Of a stretch of DNA of 64,000 nt, positions 7,451 through 15,720 are shown in pieces; position 1 is the first letter of the stretch; every line of letters begins with the position of its first letter. Below the pieces are notes generated by a model, which worked only from the letters and a program-made list of their open reading frames with translations, had not been told where the DNA came from and did not search any database. Made by a program: the position numbers and the translations under genes. The stretch is from Rhizobium etli_C (GTDB lineage: Bacteria; Pseudomonadota; Alphaproteobacteria; Rhizobiales; Rhizobiaceae): NCBI RefSeq assembly GCF_014198605.1, contig NZ_JACIHU010000001.1, one strand, 5' to 3'.

Positions 7451-7857
7451 CCGACACATCGACAGAAACGCGCTCCGTCGTCATCGAGCGGGAAATGCCC
7501 TATTCCTCGGAAAAGATCTGGCGGGCGCTCACCCAGCCGCACCTGCTTCAGGAGTGGCTGATGAAGAGCGACTTCATGCCCGCCATCGATCATCGTTTCA
7601 GTTTCAGCGCGGATTGGGGCTCTGTCGACTGCAAGGTCCTGGAAATCGAGCCGAACAAGGCCCTGTCCTATAGCTGGGAAGCCTATGGGCTGGAAAGCGT
7701 GGTCACCTGGACACTCACTCCAACCGGCACCGGCACGCATTTGCGGATGGAGCAGTCTGGTTTCCGGCCGGATCAGCGGCAGGCTTACGGGGGCGCCAAG
7801 AGCGGGTGGACGCAGTTCCTTGCAAAGCTGGAGCAGGTTCTGGCGCGGTCGGGGTGA
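7447..7857 (+). CDS. SRPBCC (AHSA1-like) domain protein
   Basis: A 136-residue START/Bet v 1-like single domain, annotated in such families as 'activator of Hsp90 ATPase 1-like'. Visible motifs are REMPYSSEKIWRALTQPHLLQEWL at the start, a hydrophobic cavity strand region, ALSYSWEAYGLESVVTWTL, and the final helix GWTQFLAKLEQVL. These proteins bind hydrophobic ligands; the cargo is unknown. It is translationally coupled to the preceding ArsR gene, the common genomic partnership of this family, which suggests that the pair responds to and handles the same small molecule. Confidence 0.92.
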   Translation: MTDTSTETRSVVIEREMPYSSEKIWRALTQPHLLQEWLMKSDFMPAIDHRFSFSADWGSVDCKVLEIEPNKALSYSWEAYGLESVVTWTLTPTGTGTHLRMEQSGFRPDQRQAYGGAKSGWTQFLAKLEQVLARSG

Positions 7858-7918
7858 GATCGTCGAAGGGCGGATCGTCCGCCGCCGAAGCTCATTTTCC
7901 CGGGATAGGAGGTCCCCT

Positions 7919-8131
7919 TTGAACTGGAATACCTGCTTTCGGCAAATTCATCGCTGGCTGTCCGTCGCCTTTACGGCGGCTGTCGTCGTCAATATCATCG
8001 CCGTGCTGCGGGAGAAATCGACCGTCTGGGGTGGCCTCTTGGCGCTGTTGCCGCTCTGCCTGTTGATGCTGACCGGTCTTTATCTGTTCCTGCTGCCCTA
8101 TGCCGCGAGGTGGCGCGGGAGATGGGAGTGA
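7919..8131 (+). CDS. Small two-helix membrane protein, TTG start
   Basis: A 70-residue protein with two hydrophobic segments (about 12-30 and 38-58; WLSVAFTAAVVVNIIAVL and GGLLALLPLCLLMLTGLYLFLL) and a basic C-terminus. It was chosen from a longer open frame because AGGAGGT (7907-7913) stands five bases before TTG 7919. It lies between the SRPBCC gene and the first DUF1801 gene in what looks like one operon. It resembles small conserved rhizobial membrane proteins with no known function. Confidence 0.65.
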   Translation: MNWNTCFRQIHRWLSVAFTAAVVVNIIAVLREKSTVWGGLLALLPLCLLMLTGLYLFLLPYAARWRGRWE

Positions 8132-8136
8132 ATGCG

Positions 8137-8604
8137 ATGGCCGAGAAGAAATCCAAGACGGCGGCCAAGGTGACAAGCAAGACGGCCGCCGAACCGGCCG
8201 CGACGCCGAAGCTGCTGTCGGGTGGCAACCCGCAGATCGCCAAAGGTCATGGGGACGCGCCCGTGCAAGCCTATATCGCGGCAATGCCCGGCTGGAAAAG
8301 CGAGATCGGCCGTCGCCTCGATGGGATCATCACCGCCACGGTGCCTGGCGTATCCAAGGCAGTCAAATGGAACTCTCCCTTCTATGGCATCGAAGGGCAG
8401 GGTTGGTTCCTCGGCGTCCATTGCTTCACGAAATACGTCAAGGTGGCCTTCTTCCGCGGCGCCCTGCTTGATCCTCCGCCGCCGGGCGCGTCCAAGCAGA
8501 AAGACGTACGTTACCTCGACATCCGCGAGGATGACGACATCGATGAAGCCCAGCTGACCGCCTGGGTTGAGCAGGCCAGCCGATTGCCCGGAGAGCGGAT
8601 GTGA
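8137..8604 (+). CDS. DUF1801 protein (YdhG-like), first copy
   Basis: A 155-residue protein with a Lys/Ala-rich basic N-terminal tail (about 30 residues) followed by a DUF1801 domain: a VQAYIAAMPGWKSEIGRRLDGII helix, then VKWNSPFYGIEGQGWFLGVHCFTKYVKVAFFRG, then VRYLDIREDDDIDEAQL. The Bacillus member YdhG has been described as a frataxin-like iron chaperone, but family function is otherwise poorly known. The start is taken at 8137 (MAEKK); 8122 is an alternative. It is followed within 50 bases by a second DUF1801 gene. Confidence 0.85.
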   Translation: MAEKKSKTAAKVTSKTAAEPAATPKLLSGGNPQIAKGHGDAPVQAYIAAMPGWKSEIGRRLDGIITATVPGVSKAVKWNSPFYGIEGQGWFLGVHCFTKYVKVAFFRGALLDPPPPGASKQKDVRYLDIREDDDIDEAQLTAWVEQASRLPGERM

Positions 8605-8649
8605 CCGCAGCGATGTCATCGACATCTGGGCCAATGAAGAGAGACAATC

Positions 8650-9090
8650 ATGAAGAAAGCGACGGCAAGCATGAAGAAGAGCGGCACCGGGCATGAGGCC
8701 GAAGAAGCCTCGCCCTCCCAAATGATCGATGCGAGGATCGAGGAGCTCAAGGATTGGCGCGGCGAGGCGCTTGCGCGGGTCCGGGCGCTGATCAGGCAGG
8801 CCGAGCCTGACGTTGTCGAGGAATGGAAGTGGCGAGGGGTTCCGGTCTGGGAGCGCAGCGGCATCATCTGCACCGGCGAGACCTATAAGAGCGTGGTGAA
8901 ACTGACCTTTGCCAGGGGGGCCGCGCTGGAGGATCCTTCGGGCCTCTTCAACTCCAGCCTCGAAGGCAACACCCGGCGCGCCATCGATATCCACGAGAGC
9001 GACAAGATCGACGAGGAGGCGTTGAAGGCGCTCGTTCGCGCCGCCGCCGCGTTGAACATGTCAGCCAAGGCCTCTCGTTCTAAAAAGTGA
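8650..9090 (+). CDS. DUF1801 protein, second copy
   Basis: A 146-residue protein, again with a basic N-terminal tail then a DUF1801 fold: IDARIEELKDWRGEALARVRALI, VEEWKWRGVPVWERSGIICTGETYKSVVKLTFARGA, and a RRAIDIHESDKIDEEAL segment. It shares layout but low identity with the previous gene, so the pair is an old duplication or a recruited relative. It faces the minus-strand SRPBCC gene tail to tail with 18 bases between the stops. Confidence 0.85.
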   Translation: MKKATASMKKSGTGHEAEEASPSQMIDARIEELKDWRGEALARVRALIRQAEPDVVEEWKWRGVPVWERSGIICTGETYKSVVKLTFARGAALEDPSGLFNSSLEGNTRRAIDIHESDKIDEEALKALVRAAAALNMSAKASRSKK

Positions 9091-9108
9091 TGCAATATCT
9101 GAAACTTG

Positions 9109-9585
9109 CTAATGGATCGGGCTTGTCTCGCGCTCGAGAAAGAGTTCGAGATTGTCGAGGCCGATTTCGGTGCCCTGAAGGCGGGCGCCGTTGTCGGCAT
9201 AGCCGTCAAGGAACACCGCTTGTTCGGTAAAGACCATCCTTGTGCCGCCGGGTTCGACTTCGAAGGCGACGGTGGCGAGTGAGACCGAGATGCGGGTTTC
9301 GCCGAGCCTCATCTCATAAGCGTAGATGATCCGCGCATCGGGTACGATGTCGATATAACGGGCGTCATAGGCGTGCAGGAGCCCGTCGGTATCGGCGACA
9401 TAATTCCTCTCCAGCCCACCGGGGCGAAAATCCAGGCCGTATTCCAGCGGCACCCATTCACCGTGGCAGGCGAACCACTGGCGCTTGGATTCCGGCAGCG
9501 ACCAGGCGCGGAAGACGCGGGCGACGGGTGCCTTCAGGTGGCGTTCGATGACGAGAGTGGCGTGTTCTGCGGATCGTGTCGTCAT
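9109..9585 (-). CDS. SRPBCC (AHSA1-like) domain protein
   Basis: A 158-residue START-like domain: LVIERHLKAPVARVFRAWSLPESKRQW, then GGLERNYVADTDGLLHAYDARYIDIVPDARIIYAYEM and VAFEVEPGGTRMVFTEQAVFLDGY. The last helix is GTEIGLDNLELFLER. The GTRMVFTEQ strand and the 'DGY' turn are typical of the subgroup annotated as polyketide cyclase/ATPase activators. It is coupled by ATGA to the upstream ArsR gene, mirroring the plus-strand pair at 7.1-7.9 kb. Confidence 0.9.
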   Translation of the reverse strand: MTTRSAEHATLVIERHLKAPVARVFRAWSLPESKRQWFACHGEWVPLEYGLDFRPGGLERNYVADTDGLLHAYDARYIDIVPDARIIYAYEMRLGETRISVSLATVAFEVEPGGTRMVFTEQAVFLDGYADNGARLQGTEIGLDNLELFLERETSPIH

Positions 9586-9923
9586 TCGGGGAGGGTCTCC
9601 GGCTCATCGGCGAGAAATTGGTCCAGCCTGTCGAAGGCCGTGGTCCAGCGGGTCTTTCGCTGTTCCACCCAGCGCTCGACGGCGGCAAACGCATCCTGCT
9701 GCAGGCGGTAGGTCCGCACCCGGCCGGATTTTTCGGAGAATACGAGGCCGCTGTCTTCCAGCACCTGCAGGTGTTTCATCACCGTCGGCAGGGAGACGGC
9801 GAGCGGCGCCGCCAGCTCGGTGACGGAGGCCGGGCCGCGGCCGAGGCGGTCGATCATGCCACGGCGGCTGCGGTCGGAAAGCGCGTGGAACATGCGGTCG
9901 AGATCCGCCTGGCCGTCGCTCAT
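9582..9923 (-). CDS. ArsR-family regulator, second copy
   Basis: A 113-residue winged helix: MFHALSDRSRRGMIDRLGRGPASVTELA, recognition helix LPTVMKHLQVLEDSGLV, wing SEKSGRVRTYRLQ, and the family's tail AFAAVERWVEQRKTRW. No metal-binding cysteines are present. It sits between a GST and an SRPBCC gene with ATGA overlaps on both sides, giving a tight three-gene operon GST-ArsR-SRPBCC on the minus strand. It is not closely alike to the 7127 ArsR, so its ligand probably differs. Confidence 0.92.
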   Translation of the reverse strand: MSDGQADLDRMFHALSDRSRRGMIDRLGRGPASVTELAAPLAVSLPTVMKHLQVLEDSGLVFSEKSGRVRTYRLQQDAFAAVERWVEQRKTRWTTAFDRLDQFLADEPETLPE

Positions 9924-10606
9924 CCCGATGCATCCCGGAAGCGGGCGGGCAGCCTCTCTTTATAAGGGTAGAACTTGAAATAGGGGCGGGATTCTTCCAG
10001 CGTTCTTGCAAAGGATGGGCGCGCCAGCAGTCGATCGTAATAGGCGCGAAGGTTGGGCTGTTCCGATGAAAACGGGATCAGCGTCTCGGCGTAGAAGAGG
10101 GCCGGGGCCGCGGCGCAATCGGCCATGGTGAAATCGTCGCCGGATATCCATTGCTTGCCGGCCAGCTGTTTTTCGATCATCGCGTAGGCGGTGCCGAGTG
10201 TCGCCCGGGAGGCGGCCATCTCGATCTCATCCGCCTCGCCCTCGGGTCGGCGACGATTGCTGACCAGCGACTGCATCGGTGCCTGGACATAGTGGTCGAA
10301 GAATCGGTCCCAGAGGCGGACCTGCAGCGCCCGGTCGATCTCCAGCGGCAGCAGGCGAACGGGGCCAGGATAATATTGCTCGAGATATTCGATGATGATC
10401 GAGGTCTCGGGGATGGTGCTGTCGCGGGCCTCGTCACGCAGCAGCGGCATCTTGCCGATCGGCCAGAAGCGGAAGAGATCGGCACGTGAGGTCTCGTCGG
10501 ATAGATCGACGATCCGGTTCTCGAAGGGCGTGCCGTTTTCGTAAAGCGCAATCAACACTTTGTGGCAGAAGGAGGCGAGCGGATGCCCATAAAGCACAAG
10601 CGACAT
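9920..10606 (-). CDS. Glutathione S-transferase family protein
   Basis: A 228-residue cytosolic GST. It has an N-terminal thioredoxin-like domain (LVLYGHPLASFCHKVLIALYENG, PLLRDEARDSTIPETSIIIEYLE with the conserved P and ES/TS glutathione motif) and a helical C-terminal domain containing GKQWISGDDFTMADCAAAPAL. It would conjugate or reduce electrophiles with glutathione. It is the first gene of the GST-ArsR-SRPBCC operon, which hints that the locus deals with a reactive small molecule. Start at the conserved MSLVLYGHP. Confidence 0.9.
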   Translation of the reverse strand: MSLVLYGHPLASFCHKVLIALYENGTPFENRIVDLSDETSRADLFRFWPIGKMPLLRDEARDSTIPETSIIIEYLEQYYPGPVRLLPLEIDRALQVRLWDRFFDHYVQAPMQSLVSNRRRPEGEADEIEMAASRATLGTAYAMIEKQLAGKQWISGDDFTMADCAAAPALFYAETLIPFSSEQPNLRAYYDRLLARPSFARTLEESRPYFKFYPYKERLPARFRDASG

Positions 10607-10706
10607 CGGGCGACCTTTCCAATTCGGAAAAACTTTACCGATCGACTAAGTAACAGCTTGCCGCACATCGCGCAACAGATACTTCGCCGATCATGCAAGT
10701 ATTCCG

Positions 10707-11525
10707 TCAGCCGGGATATCTGGCGATCACCAGATGGCCGGGCGTCGGCTGTCCATCTTCCATCCGCACGTTGATATCCGATATCTCGACAAGCTCGAAA
10801 CCGGTGGCCGTCAGCCGCTCTCTCACATAGGCGTCGGCATGGGCGAAGCGCTGATGCGGGCCGACCATGTAAGCGCGTCCGGCGAGAATTTCTTCGGGCA
10901 GGGTTTCGGAGGAGAAAATGAAGAGGCCGCCCGCCGTCAGATTCTCGGCGGCTCCGAAGAACAACGGTTCGAGCGCCCCGAGATAGGGCAGCACGTCGGT
11001 TGCGGTGATGATGTCGAAGGCTTCCTCGTCATTGTCCTCGAGGAAATCCTCGACTTCGGCGACGAAGAGCGTCTCATAGAGATCCTTCTCATGAGCGATC
11101 TCGACCATCTTTTCCGATATGTCGATGCCGGTCATGTCTTCGCAGAGGTCGCGCAGGGCGCCGCCGGTCAGACCCGTGCCGCAGCCGAGGTCGAGCAACC
11201 GTTTGAATGGTCCGAGCTTCAGCTGCTGCAGGCGCTGGCGCACCAGCATCGGCACGTGATAGCCGAGCTGTTCGACGAGCACGTCCTCGAAGACCTCGGC
11301 ATGCTGGTCGAACAAGGTCTCGATATAGGCGTCGGGCGCCTTGGCCGGCGTTTCACCGCGGCCCATCGCGGCGATGCGCACGGCGGCTCCGCCGTGGTCA
11401 TCAGGATCGATCGCCAGTACTTCCTCATAGGCCGCCACGGCCGCGTCGACATCACCGGCCTTTTCCAGCGCCAGTGCGCGGTTATAGGCCTCGGCAAGGG
11501 CTTCTTCGTCGATCTTCTTTGCCAT
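10707..11525 (-). CDS. TPR-containing class I SAM-dependent methyltransferase
   Basis: A 272-residue protein. The N-terminal 60 residues form one or two TPR-like helices (AYNRALALEKAGDVDAAVAAYEEVLAIDPDD). The SAM-binding motif LLDLGCGTGLTGGAL follows, and then ITATDVLPYLGAL as motif IV. The family is often called 'predicted TPR-repeat methyltransferase'; the acceptor is unknown. The start MAKKIDEE (11525) has AGGATGG about nine bases before it; MVTAMAKK at 11537 is the longer alternative. It is divergent from the DUF2270 gene. Confidence 0.88.
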   Translation of the reverse strand: MAKKIDEEALAEAYNRALALEKAGDVDAAVAAYEEVLAIDPDDHGGAAVRIAAMGRGETPAKAPDAYIETLFDQHAEVFEDVLVEQLGYHVPMLVRQRLQQLKLGPFKRLLDLGCGTGLTGGALRDLCEDMTGIDISEKMVEIAHEKDLYETLFVAEVEDFLEDNDEEAFDIITATDVLPYLGALEPLFFGAAENLTAGGLFIFSSETLPEEILAGRAYMVGPHQRFAHADAYVRERLTATGFELVEISDINVRMEDGQPTPGHLVIARYPG

Positions 11526-11659
11526 CGCGGTCACCATCCTTCTGTTTCAGGCACGGCTCTAAGGCGGCTTTCGATCTTTTGCAATGGCGTGGCTGCAGGC
11601 GCAGAATGGTCGGGCGCCCCATCAGAGGCAGCCGAAAGGGAGACGAAGGGAGGAAAATC

Positions 11660-12385
11660 ATGGAGACCGAGCAGGACAGAATATCATCGATAAGGGAAAG
11701 AGAGGATGCGCGGAGGTCGCTGCTGCCCGGTACGCCCGGCGAGACCACCAATACGCTCATACACTATTACCGTGGCGAGCTCGGACGCATGACGAGCTGG
11801 CGCGATCGCATCGACCGAACGTCCAACTGGGCGATCACCGTGGTGGCGGCGCTGCTCTCGGTGTCACTGTCGACTCCGACCTCGCATCACGGCGTGCTGC
11901 TGTTCGGGATGATGCTGATCACGTTGCTTCTGATGATCGAGGCGCGGCGCTACCGCTTTTTCGACATTTACCGCGCCCGCATCCGCCAGATCGAGCGCTG
12001 CTATTTCGCGCAGATTCTGGCGCCCGACCCCAATAGCGGCAGCGAATGGGCCGCGGTGATTGCCGGCAGCCTGCGCCATCCGCGCTTCCTGCTGAGTTAT
12101 GGCGAGGCGATGCATCGCCGCCTCAAGCGCAATTACGGCTGGATGTACTTCATCCTGCTCCTTGCCTGGTGCCTGAAAATCTCGACGCCGAAACTGCAGA
12201 CGGAGGGCGCGCCGGCGCTGCAGGCGCATTCCTGGGCCTATGTCATCGACAATGCGGTGCTCGGGCCGATGCCCGGCCTTGCGGTCATTGCTACGGTCGT
12301 CGCCTTCTATGCCGGCATCGTCTGTTTCGCGCTGCGTCCAGATCGCGACGAGGGCGAGTTCGGCCGTGGCGAGGCGCATGTCTGA
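11660..12385 (+). CDS. DUF2270 membrane protein
   Basis: A 241-residue inner-membrane protein with about four hydrophobic segments: two adjacent near residues 55-100 (WAITVVAALLSVSLS, VLLFGMMLITLLLMI) and two in the C-terminal third (YGWMYFILLLAWCL, PGLAVIATVVAFYAGIVCF). The soluble stretch between them contains the family motif RRYRFFDIYRARIRQIERCYFA. The start at 11660 follows GGGAGGAAA. The function of DUF2270 is unknown. It ends directly against the usg stop codon on the other strand. Confidence 0.85.
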   Translation: METEQDRISSIREREDARRSLLPGTPGETTNTLIHYYRGELGRMTSWRDRIDRTSNWAITVVAALLSVSLSTPTSHHGVLLFGMMLITLLLMIEARRYRFFDIYRARIRQIERCYFAQILAPDPNSGSEWAAVIAGSLRHPRFLLSYGEAMHRRLKRNYGWMYFILLLAWCLKISTPKLQTEGAPALQAHSWAYVIDNAVLGPMPGLAVIATVVAFYAGIVCFALRPDRDEGEFGRGEAHV

Positions 12386-12652
12386 TCAGTGCAGGATGAA
12401 CTCACCCTTCAGCGCGCGCCACTCGGTTGCCGAGATCAGCTTGCGGTGGACGTAGCGCACCGAATGCAGCGGTCCGTCGAGCTTCTCCTGCCAGAATTTC
12501 AGAAATCCGCGCATCTCGGGAAATTCGGGGGCGAGGTCATAATCCTGCCAGACGTAGGTCTGCAGGATCGTCGGGTGATCCGGCAGATGGTAGAGGATCT
12601 GGGCGGTCGTCAGACCATAACCCTGGAGTTGCTTTTCCATGTCCTTGTGCAT
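12386..12652 (-). CDS. usg: Usg family protein
   Basis: An 88-residue soluble protein matching the Usg family of alphaproteobacteria, first named for its place near trp genes. The diagnostic core is GYGLTTAQILYHLPDHP, QTYVWQDYDLAPEFPEM and FLKFWQEKLDGPLHSVRYVH. No catalytic motif is recognisable and the role is unknown. No trp gene is near here, so the historical linkage is not kept. Its stop abuts the DUF2270 stop (convergent, no spacer). Confidence 0.9.
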   Translation of the reverse strand: MHKDMEKQLQGYGLTTAQILYHLPDHPTILQTYVWQDYDLAPEFPEMRGFLKFWQEKLDGPLHSVRYVHRKLISATEWRALKGEFILH

Positions 12653-12868
12653 CGTATTCAGCTTCTTCTAGTTCCCACTCGCGCTTTTATTAGCGCTAGG
12701 TGAAATGGAAACATGCGAGTGGTTAACGCAAGCTTAACAGATGTGTTTCGAAGGAAGTATTCTTTTTATTTTCAAAGGCTTGGCAGCATGGTGGAGCGAG
12801 TGCTGCCAGCCGCTGCAATCATGCATTTTGTTATGCCAAGACCGAGATGCACTTTTGGGCGCCGTGCG

Positions 12869-13699
12869 TCACCGCTTCAGATGCCGCGTCAGTCGACGCT
12901 CGATCCACGCCCAGAGATGGCGCAGCGCCTCGACGATGGCGAGATAGAAGATCGCCGCCCAGAGATAGGTCTGATAGTCGAAGGTGCGGGAGAAGGCGTA
13001 GCGGGTTTCGCCCATCAGGTCGAGCACGGTGATGATGGCGACGACCGCCGAGCCCTTGATCAAAAGGATGATCTCGTTGCCATAAGGACGCAGCGCGACG
13101 ATGAAGGCCTGGGGCAGGATGACCTTGCGGAAAGCGATTGCCTTGTGAATGCCGAGTGCGGCGGCCGCCTCGCGCTGGCCGTGCGGCACGCTCTCGATTG
13201 CGCCGCGCAGGATTTCCGCCTGATAGGCGGCCGTATTGATAGTCATGGCAAAGAGGCCGCAATACCAGGCTTCGCGGAAGAACCACCAGATGCCGATGGA
13301 TTCCAGCTGCGGACGGAAAACGCCGAGGCCGTAATAGACCAGGAAGAGCTGGGCAAGCAGGGGCGTGCCGCGGAAAAAATAAATATAACCATAGGCGAAC
13401 CAATTCAGCGCCCGGTTCTTCGACAGCCGCGCCATGGCGAGCGGCAGCGACAGGATGGCGCCGCAGACGACGGAGATGGCGACAAGGCTGAGCGTCACCC
13501 AGAGACCGTGCAGATAACGCGGCCCGTAGCGGGTGAATTTGTCCGGATCCCAGCCATTAACGACTGTAAAGATCAGCAGCGCTGCGAAGAGCGCCCAGAA
13601 GGCAACGAGGATATAGCCGCTGAGGCGGGCCACCGTCATCGGCTTTGCCACCTCTCGGGGGGCGGGCCGCGGCGGGATCAAGGCTTCGGCATAGCTCAT
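12869..13699 (-). CDS. Polar amino acid ABC transporter permease (HisM/ArtM-like)
   Basis: A 276-residue inner-membrane permease with the HisMQ-type segment order. A cytoplasmic N-terminal tail is followed by five or so membrane helices and the EAA loop AAAALGIHKAIAFRKVILPQAFIVALRPYGNEIILLIKGSAVV, which contacts the ATPase. It overlaps the upstream permease gene by four bases (ATGA), and the two would form a heterodimeric pore. No ATPase gene is present in this cluster, so an ATPase encoded elsewhere must serve it. Confidence 0.92.
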   Translation of the reverse strand: MSYAEALIPPRPAPREVAKPMTVARLSGYILVAFWALFAALLIFTVVNGWDPDKFTRYGPRYLHGLWVTLSLVAISVVCGAILSLPLAMARLSKNRALNWFAYGYIYFFRGTPLLAQLFLVYYGLGVFRPQLESIGIWWFFREAWYCGLFAMTINTAAYQAEILRGAIESVPHGQREAAAALGIHKAIAFRKVILPQAFIVALRPYGNEIILLIKGSAVVAIITVLDLMGETRYAFSRTFDYQTYLWAAIFYLAIVEALRHLWAWIERRLTRHLKR

Positions 13700-14502
13700 C
13701 GGCGGACCTCGGAACGTTTGGCCCAGCGGTCGATGCGGACGAGCAGGAACGAAGAGAGGATGGCGAGCACCAGATAGAGACAGCAGGCGATGCCGTAGAA
13801 GAAGAAGGGTTCCTTGGTCACCCGCACGGCGACGCTCGTCTGGCGCAGGATGTCGGCAAGGCTGATAATCGAGACATAGGACGTGTCCTTCAGCAGCACC
13901 ATCCAGAGGTTTGTCAGGCCGGGGAGTGCGATTCGCACGAGCTGCGGCAGGATGATGAGCCGCAGCGTGCGGCCGCGATGGAGACCGAGCGAGTCTCCCG
14001 CCTCATACTGGCCCTTGGGTATGGCGCGGAAAGCCGAGAGCAGCACTTCCGAACAGTAGGCGGAGAAGACGACCGACAGCGCGATCACGCCCGCGAGAAA
14101 AGCGTTGATCTCGATCGGCGGTCCGACATAGCCGGCAAGCTCAAGGAGGGACTGGATCAGCATCTGCATGCCGTAATAGATGATGAAGAGCGTCAAAAGC
14201 TCCGGCAGGCCGCGGAAGATCGTCGTGTAGATCCCGGCGGCCAGCCGCAGCGGCTTTTCCTCCGACTGCTGGCCCAGCGCCACGAGGAAACCGATGACGA
14301 GGCCGATCGGCAGGGTGACGATCGCCACCGAAACGGTAACCTGCAAGCCGAGGGCGATTTCGTCGCCCCAGCCAGTATCGCCGCAGGCAAGAATCGTCGA
14401 CTGACCAAACCAGGTGAAGATGCCGACGGGTCCGCACAGCGGATCGAATATGTGCACAAGTGAGCTCCAGACGGAGCCAAGCGCGGAAAACAATCCGCCC
14501 AT
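13696..14502 (-). CDS. Polar amino acid ABC transporter permease (HisQ/ArtQ-like)
   Basis: A 268-residue permease, partner of the next gene. It has membrane helices around LGLQVTVSVAIVTLPIGLVIGFLVALG and PELLTLFIIYYGMQML, and the EAA loop AGDSLGLHRGRTLRLIILPQLVRIALPGLTNLWMVLLKDTSYVS. It takes up basic or polar amino acids together with the binding protein at 14616-15389. It is separated from that gene by a hairpin on the coding strand, probably giving fewer permease than binding-protein transcripts. Confidence 0.92.
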   Translation of the reverse strand: MGGLFSALGSVWSSLVHIFDPLCGPVGIFTWFGQSTILACGDTGWGDEIALGLQVTVSVAIVTLPIGLVIGFLVALGQQSEEKPLRLAAGIYTTIFRGLPELLTLFIIYYGMQMLIQSLLELAGYVGPPIEINAFLAGVIALSVVFSAYCSEVLLSAFRAIPKGQYEAGDSLGLHRGRTLRLIILPQLVRIALPGLTNLWMVLLKDTSYVSIISLADILRQTSVAVRVTKEPFFFYGIACCLYLVLAILSSFLLVRIDRWAKRSEVRR

Positions 14503-14556
14503 GCCGGAATTCCCCTCACGGCTTTTGCCGTTTTGATCTTGTCACCGTTGTCAAAC

Positions 14557-14589
14557 AAAAATGGCGGAAGAGCAAGCCTTCCGCCATTT
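14557..14589 (-). terminator. Strong hairpin with T-run between binding-protein and permease genes
   Basis: AAATGGCGGAAG (14559-14570) pairs with CTTCCGCCATTT (14578-14589). Read on the minus strand it is followed by TTTTTGTTT. It is a classic intrinsic terminator placed inside the operon, which fits partial read-through from the binding protein gene to the permeases. Confidence 0.75.
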
Positions 14590-14615
14590 GCTTTATCGGC
14601 CAGATACCGAATTTC

Positions 14616-15389
14616 TCAGTCGCCGTAAACGTCGAAGTCGAAGTACTTGTCCTGGATCTTCTTGTATTCGCCGCTGGCGCGGATCGCAGCGATCGCCGTG
14701 TTGAGCTTTTCCTTCAGCGGATCGCCCTTTCGGATGGCGATGCCGGCGCCTTCGCCGTTGATTTCCTTGTCGACCGGCAGCGTGGTCAGGATCTTGCAGC
14801 AGGCGCCGGCGTCGGACTTGACCCATTCGGAGAGCACGACGACGTCGTCGATGACGGCATCGACACGGCCGCTGGAAACGTCGAGCTTGTATTCGTCAGC
14901 GGTCGGATAGAGCTTCAGCTCGGTGTCGGCGAGGTGCTTCTCGGCGTAGTTGGCATGCGTCGTCGAGGTCTGCGCGCCGATCACCTTGCCCTTGAGCCCA
15001 GCAACGTCGGTGATGTTGGAATCCTTCGGCACGGCGATGGCCGGCGGGGTGTTGTAGTACTTGTTGGAGAAGTCGACGAGCTTCAGGCGTTCCGGCGTAA
15101 TCGACATGGAAGAGACGATCATGTCGAATTTCTTGGCGTTGAGCGCCGGAATGATGCCGTCCCAGTCGGTGCTGACGAAGCTGCATTCAGCCTTCATCTC
15201 GGCGCAGAGCGCCTTGGCGATATCGATGTCGAAGCCCTGGATCGTGCCGCTGGCATCGACGAATTCGAAGGGTGGATAGGTCGAATCGGTGCCGATCACG
15301 TATTTTTCGCCATCGGCCATGGCCGAGCCGGCAAACAGCGACATTGCCGCGATCGAGGCTGCCGCGAAGATACGGGTGGAGTTAAACAT
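14616..15389 (-). CDS. Periplasmic amino-acid-binding protein of an ABC transporter (HisJ/ArgT-like)
   Basis: A 257-residue solute-binding protein with a signal peptide (MFNSTRIFAAASIAAMSLFAGSAMA, cleavage after AMA). The mature protein has family-3 binding protein motifs: IGTDSTYPPFEFVDASGTIQGFDIDIAKALCAEM, FDMIVSSMSITPERLKLVDFSNKYY and a C-terminal GIAIRKGDPLKEKLN. The Cys pair in ACCKIL is unusual. Substrates are probably lysine, arginine, ornithine or histidine. It is the promoter-proximal gene of the operon, followed by the terminator at 14557-14589. Confidence 0.92.
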   Translation of the reverse strand: MFNSTRIFAAASIAAMSLFAGSAMADGEKYVIGTDSTYPPFEFVDASGTIQGFDIDIAKALCAEMKAECSFVSTDWDGIIPALNAKKFDMIVSSMSITPERLKLVDFSNKYYNTPPAIAVPKDSNITDVAGLKGKVIGAQTSTTHANYAEKHLADTELKLYPTADEYKLDVSSGRVDAVIDDVVVLSEWVKSDAGACCKILTTLPVDKEINGEGAGIAIRKGDPLKEKLNTAIAAIRASGEYKKIQDKYFDFDVYGD

Positions 15390-15720
15390 GAGGATCCTCT
15401 CTGTTGGTGGCCGCTGTCTGTTTTTCTCTTGGACTGGCGACCGCAATTCAACGGTGTCGACACCGCCTTGCGGCGATAATCAGACTTTTTTTCATGGAAT
15501 TGCAACACAAATTCCCGCGCAATTGTGCGGTGCAAATAACAGGCGAGATGAACGAAAGCAGACTGCTACATTCACGGGAGGTTAATCCAGCGCTTCCTAG
15601 AACCGGAACAAATCGGCAGCTTGGCGCTTTGCCAATTCGCCGTTTCGCCTCATTGCGAAGCTAGGGGCGAACCAAGGCCTGTCGGCCTTCAGGAAGCTCA
15701 AACAGGATCGAGGAAACCCG
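15390..15720. other. Divergent promoter region between amino-acid-binding protein and OmpA-type genes
   Basis: No gene was found in these 331 bases. They are relatively AT-rich around 15480-15545 and must hold the promoters of both flanking genes. Apart from the short self-complementary GCGCAATTGTGC near 15520, no operator could be named. Confidence 0.5.

Noticed and set aside
10679..10702. ATACTT...AAGTAT inverted repeat as terminator of the TPR-methyltransferase gene
   Set aside because: A six-pair AT-rich stem with a 12-base loop and no T-run is too weak to call.
12713..14463. Plus-strand frames of 354 and 272 codons opposite the amino-acid permeases
   Set aside because: Charged, motif-free products, while the opposite strand encodes conserved EAA loops.
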